The notes: a model not told the origin generated them from the sequence alone. A stretch of DNA of 34,803 bases from a bacterium (GCA_030606865.1 JAUWFQ010000007.1:1-34803), one strand, 5' to 3'; positions 8,201 through 15,150 are shown, counted from the stretch's first letter. Made by a program: numbers and translations.

Positions 8201-8412
8201 AAGATGACGGAAAAGGAATTTCTAAGAAATATATTGATAAAATATTTGAACCATTTTTTACAACAAAACCGGTTGGAATGGGAACGGGCTTAGGCTTGAG
8301 TATCAGTTATGGAATTATTCAAGAACATGGCGGTGATATAAAAGTAAAAAGTAAAAAGAAAAACGGAACAACATTTATCGTTTCAATTCCATATAAACCA
8401 AAGAAAAAATAA
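5272..8412 (+). CDS. Sensor histidine kinase with FG-GAP propeller, UnbV/ASPIC domain, three membrane helices and GAF domain
   Basis: A 1046-residue hybrid receptor. Residues 1-24 look like a signal peptide. Seven calcium-loop FG-GAP/VCBS motifs of the form D-x-x-x-D-G-x-x-D start near residues 57, 116, 167, 218, 270, 326 and 380, an even spacing that fits a seven-bladed beta-propeller. An UnbV/ASPIC-like domain follows (about 405-510, with YREISSSSGYLSASE), as in CRTAC1-type proteins. Three membrane helices lie at about 525-600, then a GAF-like domain (about 640-765), a coiled coil, a HisKA-like domain with the phospho-acceptor in GVAHELNNPIGYL (His823), and a HATPase with N box FLNMLLNAIQAI, DDGKGI and FEPFFTTKPVGMGTGLGLS. 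It should sense something in the periplasm or outside and phosphorylate the regulator encoded three bases downstream. The ligand is unknown. Confidence 0.9.
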   Translation: MKFIRNQTAGLLLIIITNVLFAGAIDTSWVSNMFSREDGNISIIPEFDDAYGVAFRDINNDGLPDLYVTRFRELNRLLINRGLGLSFRDQTIRTGLGGNLAPHRLQNLELGAGIIDFNNDGLHDVLTTGWGVTTTLYKQQKVFDYNNVTGNIGLEHPISGNAGIWADIDIDGDLDLFITDEHGKNHLYVQSKPEVFTELADEFGLDGHHISQGAAFGDLNADGYPDLYICNWFEPDMLFINNRGNNFERASVLITHLTDSLNSNGVTFGDLDNDGDLDILVTDRNNSSKLYRNDFNSTTTTIGFTDVTDNSLLFNNYPAYSGNIADFNNDGLLDIFFTNIGPNLLFINQGNMKFQLAYEEQIKDHEYPDANYSTGAAVADLENDGDLDLFVSNKDTYSKLYVNPLENSNYLRFELEGIYSNRDAVGTKVWLFEESDSVGSNQLIGYREISSSSGYLSASELTAHFGVKLNKTYALRALFPLGREIKLNNIIPNQIIKIDEVTGILKYSKRAQQFIASVIRQPSFLNNLGLILLLIIMIGIFTSLAIKRYLWKSKQTAIFLVIILSILYIFWSGMRNRPLAETLGVQIFVILVIFIFTTGFMEKLRQVNNKRFEYRRVLHRFSEDLIFIRNNSKLYNQLVTMIQSSLGARFTGVVEIKNGKTGKQYFSTPNSIKWDTITFSDEQIRILLANNSITETKIVKELQQFPADIDLVIPLKRQAKLYAILILISNENTKFYQSEDITLLATVANQASLAIENNLYIEETKALTKSLTESQVQKRYVNELEEKNRNLEELFTELKETQSQLIQSEKMSSLGQLVAGVAHELNNPIGYLYANMKELQKYIDLLKQSEGGKIGDSAEYVKEDIDQLILESIEGSERVKTIVENLRKFSRLDEAEFKYADIHEGLDSTIMLIEKELDNRIKLHKNYSDIPQISCMPGHLNQVFLNMLLNAIQAIEGDGNICISTAIKDDKVVIKFKDDGKGISKKYIDKIFEPFFTTKPVGMGTGLGLSISYGIIQEHGGDIKVKSKKKNGTTFIVSIPYKPKKK

Positions 8413-8415
8413 TAG

Positions 8416-9846
8416 ATGAATCCAACAATATTAATAGTTGATGATGAACAACATGTCCTGAATTCTATCAATCGCACTTTGCGGCATGATTATAATGTTA
8501 TTTTATCATTAGATGGCAAATCGGCATTACAAGTATTACGTGAACAAGAGGTATCAGCAATTTTAGCCGATCAGCGTATGCCGGGACTTACCGGTTCGGA
8601 ATATTTTCACGAAGCAAGAAAAATTCAACCCGATACAACTCGCGTATTAATAACGGGTTACTCCGATATTGAAGCGGTAATACAAGCTGTTAATGACGGA
8701 CAAATATATTATTACATCGAAAAACCTTGGGAACCGGAAGATTTAAAATTGGTGATGATAAGAGCGGTTGAACGTTATCAGTTAATTAAAAAAAATAAAG
8801 AGTTATTGTATGAGTTGGAAGTCGCCAATCAGTTGTTGAGTAATGAAAACATTATATTAAAAAAAGATGTAGAACAAAAATACAATTTTTCAAATATAAT
8901 TGGTGAAAGTAAAGCCATGAAGGATGTGTATGATTTAATGAGAAAAGTCATACCAACTGACACCACGGTTTATATTTCGGGTGAAACCGGAACGGGGAAA
9001 GAATTGAGTGCCAGAGCCATTCATTTTAACGGACCTCGTAAAGATAAAATATTTGCAGCTCAAAATTGTGCCGCCTTACCCGATACTTTACTTGAAAGCG
9101 CTTTATTTGGACATAAAAAAGGTTCTTTTACCGATGCTACATCGGATAAAAAAGGATTGTTTGAAGTAGCTGATGGAGGAACTGTATTCTTGGATGAATT
9201 ATCGGATACATCTCCGGCTTTACAACAACGATTATTGCGAGTGATCCAGGAAGGAGAATTTCAATCTGTTGGATCAAATAAAACAATAAAAGTTGATGTA
9301 AGGATTCTTTCTGCAACCAATAAAGATTTGCTGTATTTAGTCCAACAAGGAAAGTTCCGAGAAGATTTGTATTATAGAATTAATGTGTTTCCAATCCGGG
9401 TTCCACCACTTAGAGAGCGAATGGATGACATACCTTTACTCGCAAATTATTTCCTAAATAAATATATGATTCAAGCCGGTAAAGAGATTAAAGGTTTTTC
9501 TGAAGACGCTATAAAATATTTGTTATCCAATAAATTTCCGGGAAATGTTCGCGAATTAGAGAATATGATCCAACGCGCTGTAATATTATCCGGCAATGAG
9601 CAAACATTATCTTTAAGCCATTTGCAAACAGAATGGGAAGCGGGTAAATCAATAATAAGCACAATACCTGATTTTCAGTCTGATATTCAATTATCATCAT
9701 TACCAAAACTTGTCGAAGAATTTGAAAAAAAATACATTTCACAATCACTTGAATCAAATCAAGGGAATATTAGTAAAACTGCTATTGAGCTAGGTTTAAG
9801 CAGAGCAGGTTTATATAAAAAGTTAAAACGCTATAACCTTGATTAG
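8416..9846 (+). CDS. NtrC-family sigma-54-dependent response regulator
   Basis: A 476-residue activator with three domains. The receiver (1-120) has acidic residues D9 and D10, phospho-acceptor D52 in ADQRMPG, a Thr in VLITGYSD and Lys in YIEKPWEP. The AAA+ domain has Walker A GETGTGKE (from residue 189), the sigma-54 loop as GSFTDA (236-241, usually GAFTGA), Walker B FLDE (Asp260), sensor region ILSATNKDL, and the FREDLYYRINVFPIRVPPLRER signature. The C-terminus is a Fis-type helix-turn-helix (KTAIELGLSRAGLYKKLKRY). The start follows the kinase stop by three bases, so the two form an operon and cognate pair. It is the obvious candidate to act at the sigma-54 promoters at 4104 and 9985. PilR-like control of pilin is a reasonable comparison, but orthology to PilR is not shown. 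Confidence 0.93.
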   Translation: MNPTILIVDDEQHVLNSINRTLRHDYNVILSLDGKSALQVLREQEVSAILADQRMPGLTGSEYFHEARKIQPDTTRVLITGYSDIEAVIQAVNDGQIYYYIEKPWEPEDLKLVMIRAVERYQLIKKNKELLYELEVANQLLSNENIILKKDVEQKYNFSNIIGESKAMKDVYDLMRKVIPTDTTVYISGETGTGKELSARAIHFNGPRKDKIFAAQNCAALPDTLLESALFGHKKGSFTDATSDKKGLFEVADGGTVFLDELSDTSPALQQRLLRVIQEGEFQSVGSNKTIKVDVRILSATNKDLLYLVQQGKFREDLYYRINVFPIRVPPLRERMDDIPLLANYFLNKYMIQAGKEIKGFSEDAIKYLLSNKFPGNVRELENMIQRAVILSGNEQTLSLSHLQTEWEAGKSIISTIPDFQSDIQLSSLPKLVEEFEKKYISQSLESNQGNISKTAIELGLSRAGLYKKLKRYNLD

Positions 9847-9848
9847 AT

Positions 9849-9865
9849 TGTATACTATGTATACA
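9849..9865. promoter_or_regulatory. Palindromic candidate enhancer site 1 for the sigma-54 activator
   Basis: TGTATACTATGTATACA is a perfect 7-3-7 inverted repeat centred near 9857, about 154 bases before the transcription start inferred from the promoter at 9985. It shares TGTRT-N7-AYACA and a central TAT with the palindrome at 4012-4028. It begins three bases after the stop codon of the regulator gene. Confidence 0.6.
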
Positions 9866-9870
9866 GTTGA

Positions 9871-9891
9871 TGCGCATACATAGTATGCACA
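9871..9891. promoter_or_regulatory. Palindromic candidate enhancer site 2
   Basis: GCATAC (9874-9879), ATA, GTATGC (9883-9888) is a perfect inner inverted repeat, with outer TG and CA bases also pairing. Its centre is 24 bases from that of site 1, a little over two helical turns, so two regulator dimers could bind the same face. Paired sites are typical of NtrC-type enhancers. Confidence 0.55.
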
Positions 9892-9950
9892 TTGTTCTCA
9901 TAATCCCTTATAAATACATAGTAAATAATAGATAAATACTTGATATATCT

Positions 9951-9974
9951 ATATTTACATGGATATGTAAATAT
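9951..9974. promoter_or_regulatory. AT-rich inverted repeat between enhancer and promoter
   Basis: ATATTTACA (9951-9959) and TGTAAATAT (9966-9974) form a perfect 9-base inverted repeat with a six-base spacer, just upstream of the -24 element. It could be a further protein site or a bending site; no known factor can be named. Confidence 0.4.
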
Positions 9975-9984
9975 TATTTAACTT

Positions 9985-10000
9985 TGGCATAGTTATTGTG
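9985..10000 (+). promoter_or_regulatory. Sigma-54 (-24/-12) promoter for the Tyr-rich lipoprotein gene
   Basis: TGGCATA (9985-9991), four bases, TTGTG (9996-10000) has the same spacing and the same TTGT form of the -12 element as the pilin promoter. The ATG follows 40 bases on, with GAGGTG as ribosome site at 10029-10034. The inferred transcription start is near 10011. Confidence 0.72.
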
Positions 10001-10039
10001 TCTAATAAAGTAGAATATAAAATTCGATGAGGTGAAAAA

Positions 10040-11467
10040 ATGAAAAAGATAAAATATTCAATAACTTTAATCGCTACCTTAGGTGCAGTATTGATTTTGC
10101 AAGGATGTTACACACAGATGGAATTGACTAAAAAAGTTAAGGTTACTAGACGACCTGCATATGAAACAAGAACCTATACTTATACGTTACCGGCGGAAAT
10201 TGATTCGTTGGTTTATTATCAAGATGAAGATGGAAACATTTACTATAAAGATGTATATGGAAATATAAATTATGTAGAAGATGATTCAAGTTTTTCGGCA
10301 GCTTACCAAAAAGGTTTTGCAATTAATACTCCTGTTACAAAAGTAAAGGAATATCATCATTATTATTACGATGATCCTTTCTATTATGATAGTTATGACC
10401 CATATTATAATGATTTATGCTGGAATATTAGTTTCTCATGGGGTAATCGTTATTATAGACCATATCGCTATTATAATTACTCACCCTATCACTGGGATAG
10501 ATATTATACAGGTTGGTATGGGGATTACTCTTATTACGATCCATATTGGGGTTACAGCCCATGGTATTCCTATAATCATGGATATTATTGGTCACATCAT
10601 TATTCAAACAACTGGGGTGGTTATTGGTACGGAGATTACTACGGGTATTATAAATATAACAAAAATTATAACCGCGATAAACGCGATTGGGATCGCCGTG
10701 GAAGCAATACTAGAGACAGAAACAGCTATCGCAACCGGAACAATACCAATAATGATTACGAATATACAAAAAGAGTATCTAATCCGGTAAGTGGAACTAA
10801 AACGAAGGTTACAAAGAAACGAACTGTGATTAAAAGATCTAATAGCAGTATAGAACAACGAGCTCCAAGAAAATCTTCTGGCACAGAAATTAAAAGAACT
10901 CGTACACGAACAGATGATGTGCAAAGAAATAACAGTAAACAGAATACGAAATCGAATACAAGAGTCCGCTCTACTACCAGAAAAAATACTAGTAGTAATT
11001 TAAATCGGACTTCACAAGTGAGTACTAATTCTGTACGTGTTAGAACTCAAACTACGATTAGACCAAGTACTCAAAAAAGCAATAATAGGACACAAACTGT
11101 AAAGAGAGCAACATCTCGAAAACAGATGGCAGTAAATCGTTCATCAACACAGAAATATGTAAGGCAACAAACCGTTTCAAATAAAAGAAGTACCATTAAA
11201 AGTAATTATACGAAACAGACGCGCTCTGCGATTAAATCTACGAAAGCAATAACTACAAAATCAAAGACGTATGCTTCAAAAACACCGAGTAGAAAATCGA
11301 CATCGGCAAAGAGCTACAACAGGACTAGTTCAAACCGTAGCTCCTCGAGTCGGTCAAGCGGATCGTTATCATATCGCTCAAATAGCGGTAGCCGATCTTC
11401 TTCAGCAGCCTCCAGCTCACGTAGCTCGTCAAGTGGTAATTCTAGCAGTAGATCACGAAGAAAATAG
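10040..11467 (+). CDS. Tyr/Trp-rich lipoprotein with long basic Ser/Thr/Arg tail, unknown function
   Basis: A 475-residue protein that starts with a lipoprotein signal, LILQGC with the lipidated Cys at residue 23. Residues about 24-105 are ordinary, including a YYQDEDGNIYYKDVYGNINYV repeat-like stretch (21 residues, here described as two Y-D-x-x-G-N-I-x-Y units). Residues about 105-210 are extremely rich in Tyr, Trp, His, Gly and Asn. The rest, about 210-475, is a low-complexity tail of Arg, Lys, Ser, Thr and Asn with almost no acidic residues, ending in Ser/Arg clusters. Such a tail is probably disordered and could bind nucleic acid, polysaccharide or an anionic surface. I do not recognise the family. 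Its own sigma-54 promoter places it under the same regulator as the pilin. The next gene starts 14 bases downstream, so the two are probably cotranscribed. Confidence 0.75.
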   Translation: MKKIKYSITLIATLGAVLILQGCYTQMELTKKVKVTRRPAYETRTYTYTLPAEIDSLVYYQDEDGNIYYKDVYGNINYVEDDSSFSAAYQKGFAINTPVTKVKEYHHYYYDDPFYYDSYDPYYNDLCWNISFSWGNRYYRPYRYYNYSPYHWDRYYTGWYGDYSYYDPYWGYSPWYSYNHGYYWSHHYSNNWGGYWYGDYYGYYKYNKNYNRDKRDWDRRGSNTRDRNSYRNRNNTNNDYEYTKRVSNPVSGTKTKVTKKRTVIKRSNSSIEQRAPRKSSGTEIKRTRTRTDDVQRNNSKQNTKSNTRVRSTTRKNTSSNLNRTSQVSTNSVRVRTQTTIRPSTQKSNNRTQTVKRATSRKQMAVNRSSTQKYVRQQTVSNKRSTIKSNYTKQTRSAIKSTKAITTKSKTYASKTPSRKSTSAKSYNRTSSNRSSSSRSSGSLSYRSNSGSRSSSAASSSRSSSSGNSSSRSRRK

Positions 11468-11481
11468 AAATAAGGAAAATA

Positions 11482-12852
11482 ATGAAAATGTTTATAACTA
11501 AGCTGACAATAGGAATACTATTTACCATTGGAATGGTGAGCGGACAAAGTGCCTATGATGCAATACATATTACGGAAAATGAAGAAGGATTTGGTACGCG
11601 CGCTTTAGCGATGGGCGGTGCTTACACTGCTTTGGCAAATGATTACTCGGGAATTTATTGGAATCCGGCTGGTTTAGGTTCCATAGATAAAACCGGTATT
11701 TATGCTGAATTGTCTCACATGCAATTTTCTAATGATGCATTATATATGGGGAATTTAACATCAAATAATCAAGGATTTACCAAACTCAAATCACTCGGAT
11801 TTGTGATGCCACTACCTACTAACCAAGGTAGTTTTGTAATAGCCGGCGGTTATAACAGAGTATTAGACTATGATGATCACTTATATTTTGAAGGATTTGG
11901 AGATATTTCTAATGACATCGGTTTTGAGATTGAAGATGATAACGGTGATATCTACTTTTATCCATTTGATCAGGGTGTTTATAGACAAGAAGAAGTCCGT
12001 AGCGAGGGTGGTTTACGTCAGTGGAGCCTCGGTGGAGCCATTGCGCTTTCTCCTAACTTTACAATTGGGTTAACAACATCATTGGTACATGGTAAAGAAG
12101 AATACAATTTTGGATTTTCCCAATTTGACGATGATGATCTGTATTATGAATATCCCGGTGATTTTGATGAATATACAGTTAATCAGTATTTACAGTCAGA
12201 TTATTATGCTCTGAATCTAAAACTTGGTGGTATGGTTGACCTTAATAATATGTTGAGAGTTGGAGGAGTTATTACTTTACCGTCCAAATATTATGTTGAG
12301 GAAACTCATTCTTTTAGTGATGACTTAGTCTTTGATGATGGTACTAGTGATCCAACTGAGGATACTGGTAATTTTGATTACCATGTTAAAACACCGTTTA
12401 TATTTGATGCGGGATTGGCGTTTACGAATAAACTGATTACCGTATCAGCCGCTGCGCGTTATCGCGATTGGTCACAGACACGTTTTGAGGTTTCAGAATG
12501 GGAATTGGATGACCAAGATTATCGTGATATCGTTAATGAGAATAATATATTAGCACGTGATTATGATCAAGTCCTTGAATATAGATTAGGTGGCGAAGTA
12601 ACCTTACCCGGATTAAATACAAAATTACGGGCTGGCTACACGTTGATACCACCGCCATTGCGTGATTCAACTGACGAGCGCATTACTTATAGTGTCGGTG
12701 TTAGTTTTAAGGTTGATAAAAATGTTAGTCTTGATTTTTCATATCTAAAACGCGATTGGACGCGCGATAGCTGGGATATTTATACTCCTGCTGGAGTTAA
12801 TGAAAATATTGAAACACACAAGGTGTTGGTAGGTTTGACGTATAACCTCTGA
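11482..12852 (+). CDS. Outer-membrane beta-barrel of the FadL/OmpP1 (PorV-like) superfamily
   Basis: A 456-residue outer-membrane protein with an N-terminal signal peptide ending near VSGQS. The family signature GFGTRALAMGGAYTALANDYSGIYWNPAGL (in parts: RALAMGGAYTA and YWNPAGL) follows at residues about 37-65, and is typical of FadL/TodX and PorV-type proteins. The rest is alternating beta strands with acidic loops, ending in a strand VLVGLTYNL. The roles known for the family are hydrophobic-substrate uptake and, for PorV, shuttling of type IX secretion cargo; which applies here is unknown. AAGGA sits about 7 bases before the ATG. It follows the Tyr-rich lipoprotein gene by 14 bases, so it may share the sigma-54 promoter. 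The stop is TGA followed at once by TAA. Confidence 0.85.
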   Translation: MKMFITKLTIGILFTIGMVSGQSAYDAIHITENEEGFGTRALAMGGAYTALANDYSGIYWNPAGLGSIDKTGIYAELSHMQFSNDALYMGNLTSNNQGFTKLKSLGFVMPLPTNQGSFVIAGGYNRVLDYDDHLYFEGFGDISNDIGFEIEDDNGDIYFYPFDQGVYRQEEVRSEGGLRQWSLGGAIALSPNFTIGLTTSLVHGKEEYNFGFSQFDDDDLYYEYPGDFDEYTVNQYLQSDYYALNLKLGGMVDLNNMLRVGGVITLPSKYYVEETHSFSDDLVFDDGTSDPTEDTGNFDYHVKTPFIFDAGLAFTNKLITVSAAARYRDWSQTRFEVSEWELDDQDYRDIVNENNILARDYDQVLEYRLGGEVTLPGLNTKLRAGYTLIPPPLRDSTDERITYSVGVSFKVDKNVSLDFSYLKRDWTRDSWDIYTPAGVNENIETHKVLVGLTYNL

Positions 12853-12878
12853 TAATCACCGTTCTCAGAGGACACGGT

Positions 12879-12908
12879 AAAAAGGGAGCAAATTATTGCT
12901 CCCTTTTT
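12879..12908 (+). terminator. Rho-independent terminator after the FadL/PorV-like gene
   Basis: GGGAGCAA (12884-12891), ATTA loop, TTGCTCCC (12896-12903), preceded by AAAAA and followed by TTTTT. It ends the lipoprotein-porin unit. Confidence 0.92.
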
Positions 12909-12982
12909 ATTATATTGTAAAATTGGTGTGTTAATAATTAATATAAGATATATTAATCCTCAATATTTATGTAGGTTCATAT

Positions 12983-14611
12983 ATGTATGTTACTCGTCGC
13001 ATATTCGCAATATTATTTATAATCCTATTTATTTTTTCTTGTAAAAAAACATCAACCGGTTCAGATCCAATTGTAGTAACCTTTCTGGATGCTAATTTTG
13101 AAGCACTAATTCGAGAAGTACTGGAGAAACCAACAGGAGATATCCTGAGTACAGATTTACTTACATTAACAACATTAATTGGCAGTACCCGAGAAATAAA
13201 TAATATTTCAGGTATTGAATATAGTACAAAATTAGATACGCTTGATTTAAATGGTAACAATATTAGTGATATTAGCCCCCTCTCTGATTTGATAAATTTG
13301 ACTAAACTGTATTTACATTATAATCAAATCACAGACATTGTTCCGTTAGTTAATAATAGCGGAATTAATAGTGGTGATGAAATATGGCTAGAGAATAATC
13401 CACTAAGTGATATATCAATAAACACATACATTCCACAACTAGAAGCACGTGGTGTGATGGTTCATTACGATGAGCCAGCAACGGTTGTAACATTCTCTGA
13501 TGCGAACTTTGAAGCGATAATACGAGAAACATTAGTAAAACCTAGTGGTGACATCACCAATCTCGATCTTGCAACAATCACCTCCCTAAAGGGGCGCTAC
13601 AAAGATATTAACGATATTTCCGGAATAGAATATTGTACAAATTTAACCTTCCTTGATGTATATAATAATCATATTAGTGATATTAGCAAATTATCAGGTT
13701 TGACTAATCTTGCAGACCTTTATATTGGACGAAATGACATTACTGACATTAATACTCTTATGAATTTGACTGGCTTGACCACACTTGTAATAAGTAATAA
13801 CAATATTAGTGATATCAGTATTATTTCCGGTTTTCAATATTTAACATATTTAGCTATTGGTGGGAATCCATTAAACGATCTCTCTGTAGTAGAAGGTTTA
13901 ACAAGCTTAGAAAGTATTAGTATTAATTCTCTGCAGTTACCGGATTTAAGTATTCTTTCAAACTTAACGAACTTGACCAGGATCGAGGCTAGATATAGTC
14001 AGATAAATGACATTTCTGCCCTGTCTAATCTAATTGCCCTAGAATATTTATGTTTAAATGGAAATTCAATAGCAGATTATTCTCCTATTGCAGGATTAAC
14101 AAATCTTAGAAATCTTTCACTTGATAATAATCATATGACTGATATTAGCTTTATAAGCAATCTGACTAACATTGAATCTCTTAATATCTTTTATAATGAC
14201 ATAACCGACATAAGCGTAGTATCAAATTTGACAAAATTGGAAAGACTATATTCTGGACATAACCAAATATCTGATATTGGTGCTTTATCCAATTTAACTG
14301 AATTGGAATATCTTGATTTTTCTGCAAATTCTGCTGTGTCGGACATTAGTGCGCTCGCAGTTTTGGTTAATCTAAAATATTTATATATGTTCCATGATGA
14401 TGTTGTAGATATAAGTCCCTTACTGAATTTGGTGAACTTAATTAAACTAAACTTACATGATAATGATATAGTTGATATTGAAACTTTAGTCAATAATAGC
14501 GGAATTAATAGCGGTGATGAAATATGGCTGGAGAATAATCCACTAAGCAACACATCAATTAACACTTATATTCCTGCTCTTGAGGCACGGGGAGTAACGG
14601 TTCATCAGTAG
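12983..14611 (+). CDS. Leucine-rich-repeat (internalin-type) lipoprotein with duplicated module
   Basis: A 542-residue protein with a lipoprotein-like start (IIFSC-type box, Cys20). Most of it is 22-residue leucine-rich repeats of the internalin pattern, N-L-T-x-L-x-x-L-x-L-x-x-N-x-I-x-D-I-S. Two modules are visible. Module A (about 31-161) and module B (about 168-541) both open with VTF-DANFEA-IRE-L-KP-GDI and both end with NNSGINSGDEIWLENNPLS and an ARGV-VH close. Module B has many more repeats. Such proteins usually serve as surface ligand-binding or adhesion platforms; the partner here is unknown. It lies directly after the terminator of the porin gene and probably has its own promoter. 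Similar LRR lipoproteins often occur in several copies per genome. Confidence 0.85.
   Translation: MYVTRRIFAILFIILFIFSCKKTSTGSDPIVVTFLDANFEALIREVLEKPTGDILSTDLLTLTTLIGSTREINNISGIEYSTKLDTLDLNGNNISDISPLSDLINLTKLYLHYNQITDIVPLVNNSGINSGDEIWLENNPLSDISINTYIPQLEARGVMVHYDEPATVVTFSDANFEAIIRETLVKPSGDITNLDLATITSLKGRYKDINDISGIEYCTNLTFLDVYNNHISDISKLSGLTNLADLYIGRNDITDINTLMNLTGLTTLVISNNNISDISIISGFQYLTYLAIGGNPLNDLSVVEGLTSLESISINSLQLPDLSILSNLTNLTRIEARYSQINDISALSNLIALEYLCLNGNSIADYSPIAGLTNLRNLSLDNNHMTDISFISNLTNIESLNIFYNDITDISVVSNLTKLERLYSGHNQISDIGALSNLTELEYLDFSANSAVSDISALAVLVNLKYLYMFHDDVVDISPLLNLVNLIKLNLHDNDIVDIETLVNNSGINSGDEIWLENNPLSNTSINTYIPALEARGVTVHQ
13350..13410 (+). repeat. Direct repeat copy 1 within the LRR gene
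   Basis: This segment encodes the NNSGINSGDEIWLENNPLS cap and is nearly identical in DNA to the segment 1140 bases downstream. It marks an intragenic duplication of the module end. Confidence 0.8.
14490..14550 (+). repeat. Direct repeat copy 2 within the LRR gene
   Basis: Second copy of the cap-coding segment, offset by 1140 bases from the first. Only a few bases differ over the first 55 or so, which suggests recent duplication or gene conversion. Confidence 0.8.
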
Positions 14612-14620
14612 ATAAAAAAG

Positions 14621-14694
14621 TACCCCGGACAGGATTCGAACCTGTGGCCCACAGCTTAGAAGGCTGTTGCTCTATCCAGCTGAGCTACCGGGGC
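14621..14694 (-). tRNA. tRNA-Arg (anticodon TCT)
   Basis: Read on the minus strand, the 74 bases fold as a cloverleaf: acceptor stem GCCCCGG with CCGGGGT (first pair G-U), D arm GCTCAGCTGGATAGAGC, anticodon stem ACAGC/GCTGT around loop CTTCTAA with anticodon TCT, and T arm ACAGGTTCGAATCCTGT. The discriminator is A. No 3' CCA is encoded. A run of six T follows on the minus strand (14614-14619), ending the transcript next to the convergent LRR gene. It reads AGA codons. Confidence 0.96.
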
Positions 14695-14790
14695 AATTTT
14701 GAGGCGGAAATTAGCGTAAATTATAAAAATATTTAAATAGAATATCGGTTAGAATCAATATATTAAAATATTAAATAATAGTTAAAAAAC

Positions 14791-14812
14791 TCTCGTCGGT
14801 ACTCCGACGAGA
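14791..14812. other. Perfect hairpin upstream of the small repeat-protein gene
   Basis: TCTCGTCGG (14791-14799), loop TACT, CCGACGAGA (14804-14812). The nine-base stem is perfect, but no T run follows on either strand, so it is not an obvious terminator. It lies 91 bases before the ATG at 14904 and could be a regulatory or leader structure. Confidence 0.5.
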
Positions 14813-14903
14813 AATATCTTGCTATTTTTCGTAGATTGTAGTACACTTATCCTAGAGAGAAGGACATTAGACTTATAATATAATAACAAATAGGAGAAAA
14901 ATT

Positions 14904-15134
14904 ATGGCTGAAAAAGTAAAAACTTGCGGAGTAAAAAAAGAATCTGGCTTTCTTTATTATTTAGATAAACAGGGTGATGTATCACGTTCAAAGATGGCTC
15001 GTGCAGGAAAAGGCGGAGGCAATGCAGAAAAAGTAGTAACTGTCAATGTAAAACGTGAAAGTGGATACTTATATTTTATTGATAAAGATGGTGATGTATC
15101 ACGCGCAAAAATGGCTCGTGGTCGTAAAAAATAG
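14904..15134 (+). CDS. Small basic two-repeat protein of unknown function
   Basis: A 76-residue basic protein made of two near-identical units of about 35 residues. Each reads EKV-T--VK-ESG-LY-(L/I)DK-GDVSR-KMARG. Unit 1 covers about residues 3-35 and unit 2 about 41-74, joined by a Gly-rich linker (GKGGGN). No signal peptide or membrane segment is seen, so it should be cytoplasmic. The basic, Gly-linked pattern and strand-like LYYLDK/LYFIDK core suggest a small beta fold that might bind nucleic acid or ribosomes, but this is a guess. AGGAG at about 14892-14896 fixes the start. The gene is alone between a TATAAT-like box at 14874-14879 and a strong terminator, as for well expressed small housekeeping genes. 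Confidence 0.75.
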   Translation: MAEKVKTCGVKKESGFLYYLDKQGDVSRSKMARAGKGGGNAEKVVTVNVKRESGYLYFIDKDGDVSRAKMARGRKK

Positions 15135-15150
15135 GTCAATCAAAAAACTC

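Noticed and set aside
10371-10790. 139-residue open frame inside the Tyr-rich lipoprotein gene, rich in Ile and His
   Set aside because: It is a shifted reading of the TAT/TAC-rich repeat region and has low-complexity composition.
11271-11501. 76-residue frame overlapping the lipoprotein tail
   Set aside because: Shadow of the Ser/Arg-rich tail in another frame, with no ribosome site.
14838-14846. TGTAGTACA as another activator palindrome upstream of the small repeat-protein gene
   Set aside because: Different half-site and spacing, and no sigma-54 promoter follows.
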